Source: Glomus cerebriforme (lineage: Eukaryota > Glomeromycota > Glomeromycetes > Glomerales > Glomeraceae). From it: a DNA stretch of 22,756 nucleotides. Below the pieces are notes generated by a model that saw only the letters and a list, made by a program, of their open reading frames with translations, did not search any database and was not told where the DNA came from. Position numbers and translations under genes: made by a program. The DNA is taken from contig QKYT01000535.1 in the NCBI GenBank assembly GCA_003550305.1, positions 12,792 to 35,547 of the forward strand, read 5' to 3'. Position 1 is the stretch's first letter; each line of letters opens with the position of its first letter. Shown here in pieces: positions 19,584-22,756 of this stretch.

Positions 19584-19830
19584 TCAACAAGGTTCAATTC
19601 TTGCTCTTCCCGATTCTTTTAAAGATATAGCAGGATAAACTACATTAGGTAAATTATGAAATGTTATAGGATATTTTTCTCCATTGGAAAAAAAACAAGT
19701 TCTATCTCTCATATTCAAATTACAGCAATCCTATCATTTTCATTAAACTTATGCATATTTATTTGTGTAGGGACCATTCTCTTGTTGTGTATTATGGCAA
19801 ATAACTCCATTTGAGAACCATAACATAGTT
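19584..19830 (-). pseudogene. SPRY-domain gene relic
   Basis: The minus strand reads RDRTCFFSNGE, then HNLPNVVYPAISLKESGRA and RIEPC before TGA (19584-19586). RDRTCFF.NG and YPA..L...G are typical of the C-terminal half of RanBPM-like SPRY domains. Upstream, other frames give NDRIA and GVICHNTQQENGPYTNKY, suitable for the preceding SPRY segment, with at least two frame changes and stops. The N-terminal SPRY half and any partner domain are not visible. SPRY domains bind proteins; this copy cannot be functional as read. Assignment of the final 40 residues is fairly good, the rest weaker. Confidence 0.65.
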
Positions 19831-20254
19831 AAAAAAATATATTAATTTAGGAATTATTGAAAGATTTTAAAGTTACGAATTTCAAAGATTATGAATATTT
19901 AGTGTTTCGGTAGATTTTCTTTACTGTAAAAACTTTTTTCAAGATTTCAAAACATAGCACTTATAGCCATAGTCATTCAGTAAGTTTTAAAAAAAAATCT
20001 TTTACTAATACTAAAAAATAAATCATAATCATTTAGTTTCGATATTATTATATCTATTTAGAATTTATTTTACAATAACAATATTTCATAAATTTTAAAA
20101 ATAATCAATCATGCCATAAATTCCTTCAAACATTTTATTTTATTATATATTGGCAATTAGTCTAATCAGTTAAAATCACAACGAAATGATAACACGAAAC
20201 AATATGATTTATTTTTTTTTAAAAAAAAAATATGTTTTTGACTAGTTTTTACTT
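19831..20254. other. Intergenic stretch, no gene seen
   Basis: AT-rich sequence between the SPRY relic and the reverse copy of the dispersed element. No recognisable N-terminal part of the SPRY gene was found. Confidence 0.4.
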
Positions 20255-21000
20255 TTAATAATAAAAGAATTTTTAATTTTTAAAAAAATAAAATTAGAAA
20301 ATTAATCATTATTTATTTCTATTCCTGCTACCTTACTACATCTCTCATTTTCATATATCATATTTTTTTAAAATTTCATTCAATCTTCTTGCTCATAATT
20401 TTCCTTCCTGTTTCAATTAGTGATAGGTCTGTTTAACTTTTAAATTATTCTTTTATCTTGTTTCTTTCATTGAATCTTCACTTTTTTTTCACATTTCATA
20501 AGTGATCCCTGATCTTCCTGGCACTTTTCTTTTTCTAAGTCAATATACCTTTTTTTATTTATAATCATTTTTCTTCAAATAGGTCTTTCCATTTTCCCTT
20601 CTTTATTTATATGACCGCCTCATTCTTAAAAATTTCCCTTGATTTCTTTATATGTGGTGTGTATAGTTTTGGTCAGCTGTTTCTTTTATTGTATATTCTT
20701 TTGGTATGTTTCTCATTAAGTATCCTTTCAGTCATTTAATCATTTTGCCAGGATCCTCTGTTAAGAATTCTTTCACTTAATAATTTCTTTAACTTTTTAT
20801 TTATTCTTTTTTCTTTCATTTTTCATCTTATTTCATTGATATATTAATCTGTTAAATATTCATTTCTCATGTTATCTTGGACTTGTTTTCTGTTACGTAT
20901 TTCTGTTTTAGCTTTCTTTTCATTTCCTTCATCTTCTTTCTTCTTGTTGAAATAATAAGCTTCATAAATAATATAAGTATGTAGGGGAAGTGTATAGGAA
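20255..21000 (-). mobile_element. Decayed body of the dispersed repeat element, reverse copy
   Basis: Reverse-complement counterpart of 15761-16650, identified by collinear matches (see that entry). On the minus strand it is A/G-rich and gives broken charged frames such as KKKEDEGNEKKAKTEIRNRK and LKKLLSERILNRGSW. Several stops and spacing differences from the forward copy show that both are old. Its 3' limit is set where similarity to the forward copy fades into AT-rich sequence and is approximate. Confidence 0.62.
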
Positions 21001-21170
21001 ATAAATAGGAGACTCTAATCTAAACCATTAGGAGTGACTCGACTATCTGACTGATTTTTCCTTGCCTGTAATGAGGAAATTCAATTCATATACAGTATAA
21101 GGAAGATAAAGAGGGAAAAAAACCAAACAAGCCAGTTAGGAGATACTCGACTATCTGACTGGGACTATAA
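21001..21170 (-). repeat. Dispersed hairpin repeat, copy C, two units, head of the reverse element
   Basis: Two occurrences of CTCGACTATCTGAC (plus strand 21038 and 21146, 108 bp apart) are the reverse complement of the GTCAGATAGTCGAG core. Reading the minus strand gives the same order as copy B: hairpin arm, loop, CTAACTGG arm, GGTTTGGTT, CTTATACTGTATATGA, AGGCAAGGAAA, second core. Stems are worn by substitutions. Orientation is opposite to copy B. Confidence 0.82.
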
Positions 21171-21417
21171 ATATTAAATTTTTAGTAGTTTATTGAAAAT
21201 TATAGAAACATTAGAAAGCTTTTATCCTTGTTTTATAAAATATTACTGCCTTATAATTTTTAACTGAATCACATTATAAACAATATATACTTATTTAACT
21301 TATTAATTAAACTACTTTCTTTATAATTTAAATTTTTATCTCTACTCTAACTGTTGTTTACACTGAATAAAATTATTTTCTTTTGAATCGCCATTTTAAA
21401 ATACAAATATTTCAATA

Positions 21418-21790
21418 TTAGAACAAATGTGGTCCATATTCATTATGAGAAAGTAATGCAATGTTTATAACCTTCAAATAAAGATTTGATCTTTAAAGTT
21501 AAAGGATAAATTATCTTTGATTATGCTAATTTCATCATATTGCAAATCCTTCCATATCAAAAGATTGTATTCTCCAATAGATTCATCTACTCCTTGTACT
21601 TTAATGAATGTAACAATATAAGACATATCATACAGTGCATGAAAGGAATGAATCCATCTTTGCTTCCTCTTAATGATAACTTAAATTCATATTGCAAATA
21701 TAATTTTCTTGTATAGAAAAATTTGATTTTAGTATCGATTATATCATCCATCTTTGATGTAAATAGGAATCTAATAATTCTATAACATTG
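21418..21790 (-). pseudogene. TLDc-domain pseudogene, C-terminal half
   Basis: The minus strand reads DTKIKFF, then YEFKLSLRGSKDGF, equivalent to YEFKLLFRGSRDG in the intact gene. After a frame change near 21650 it reads FHALYDM, VTFIKVQGVDESIGEYN and DNLSFNFKDQIFI, then TGA. In a third frame it reads LLSHNEYGPHLF and TAA (21418-21420). These are successive TLDc segments (FHKVCDG, VTVVKVEGSNEILGGYN, DSFIFSF, YCGPTFG in the intact gene). At least two frameshifts and two stops make it non-functional. No BTB or BACK part can be read upstream towards 22030. Confidence 0.85.
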
Positions 21791-22140
21791 AGTTTTTTTA
21801 ATGTTGCTTTTTTTCATACATGTCTAATTCTATTAGTCTTTTTCAAATTTTGCTATTTTCCTATTCTTTTCATCATTAATCAGCAATCCAATTTATCATA
21901 TTTTAATAGTTTTTAGTTGATTGTTAATTTCACTCATAATCGAATTTCTTTTCAAAATAGTTTATATCCAACTCTTTAATTTATCCAGTCCAATTCTTAT
22001 ATTTCTTTATCAAATCTTATACTTTTTTTCATTTGTCATGCTGTAAAGAGGGAGGTAACCAGATTAAATAATAATTTTGAAATTAGCTGATCAAAATAAC
22101 TGAAAAAAAAACAATATTTCTTATCTTCGATATGCTGCGG

Positions 22141-22190
22141 TGGAGTCTCTCCTAACTGGCTGGTTTGGTTTAGACTAGAATTCCCTCTTA
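22141..22190 (+). repeat. Dispersed hairpin repeat, copy D, 3' half only
   Basis: TCTCCTAACTGGCTGGTTTG followed by GTTTAGACTAGAATTCCCTC matches the 3' arm and tail of copy B (compare 15721-15760). The 5' arm and the first hairpin are missing. Orientation is the same as copies A and B. Confidence 0.75.
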
Positions 22191-22756
22191 TTTTTTTATT
22201 GTTATAACTTAACTCCAAACAAAAGTAGTAACACCCCTATTAGTCAAAAGCATAAATAGTACATATTGAAATGGATGCAGAACACACATTATATAAATTT
22301 ACCTGAATTATTGGCATTGCAGTTGTAGCTATAACTAATTTTATTATTTACTGTAGTCTACATGTAAAGTTAAAAAATGTTTGATATTACCAGTATTCTA
22401 TATTACATTACATTAGTGTTGATATTATGATAAGCTTCCTTCATATTTTCTAATTTTCAAGATGAGAACATTCAACAATCGACATGTTCAAGAGATAATC
22501 TTTTGTGAAATTATTTTTCTTGGTTTTAATATACAGTAGAATCCATAACAGAGAATAAAATTTTTATCATTAATTAAAAACCATCATCGCAAAAAAAAAA
22601 AAAACTTTTTATTAAATATTAACATTAAAATTTTAATAACAGATAATATTAAATATTAATAAAAAATGAATTAATAGACTTACTTTTTTGATGATGTTCC
22701 TTAGAATGGTTTATAGTTCTGTCATAAATTATTTTTTACCCTTATAGCTTTAGTTT
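22191..22756. other. Right-end stretch, no gene seen
   Basis: AT-rich with an A14 run near 22591. No supported coding frame, RNA gene or repeat was recognised before the window ends. Confidence 0.4.

Overview
The window looks like nuclear DNA from an arbuscular mycorrhizal fungus (Glomeromycotina, most likely Rhizophagus or a close relative). This is inferred from three things: strongly AT-rich sequence; short GT-AG introns; and co-occurrence of the families that are massively expanded in that lineage, namely F-box/LRR, BTB-BACK-TLDc, Sel1-like repeat, and divergent tyrosine-kinase-like protein kinases with an HCD/DLG active site. No rRNA, tRNA, CRISPR or prokaryotic feature was found.

Layout. 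1-1577 is gene-poor. 1578-2260 (-) holds the decayed 3' part of a TLDc gene with a perfect 96-bp TA-flanked MITE inside it. 2969-4093 (-) is an F-box/LRR gene whose C-terminus looks truncated. 4680-5460 carries one copy of a structured dispersed repeat and decayed coding-like sequence. 5982-7479 (+) is an intact two-exon BTB-BACK-TLDc gene with a perfect 18-bp inverted repeat just upstream. 7640-7690 is a long poly-T tract, and 8659-8846 a pyrimidine-rich minisatellite. 9658-13264 (+) is the main gene: 20 Sel1-like repeats, then a four-cysteine motif, then a protein kinase domain split by one intron. 13730-14852 (-) contains several unrecognised exon-like segments with frame breaks. 15527-16650 (+) and 20255-21170 (-) are two diverged, inverted copies of one roughly 1-kb repeat. 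They bracket a stand-alone Sel1-repeat gene (17574-18806, +) and a SPRY-domain relic (19584-19830, -). 21418-21790 (-) is a second TLDc pseudogene, followed by a fragment of the dispersed repeat at 22141-22190.

Working view. This is an accessory, birth-and-death region. Intact members of expanded signalling and protein-interaction families sit beside dead copies of the same or related families, among mobile and structured repeats. The Sel1 array of the kinase gene has grown recently by duplication of a 435-bp, four-repeat block. The genes are separate transcription units on both strands, not an operon. Likely roles, inferred from family only, are substrate-adaptor functions (F-box, BTB), scaffold functions (Sel1) and kinase signalling. 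The most notable signals are the higher-order Sel1 array fused to the kinase, the dispersed repeat with two conserved hairpins, and the inverted element pair around the Sel1 gene.
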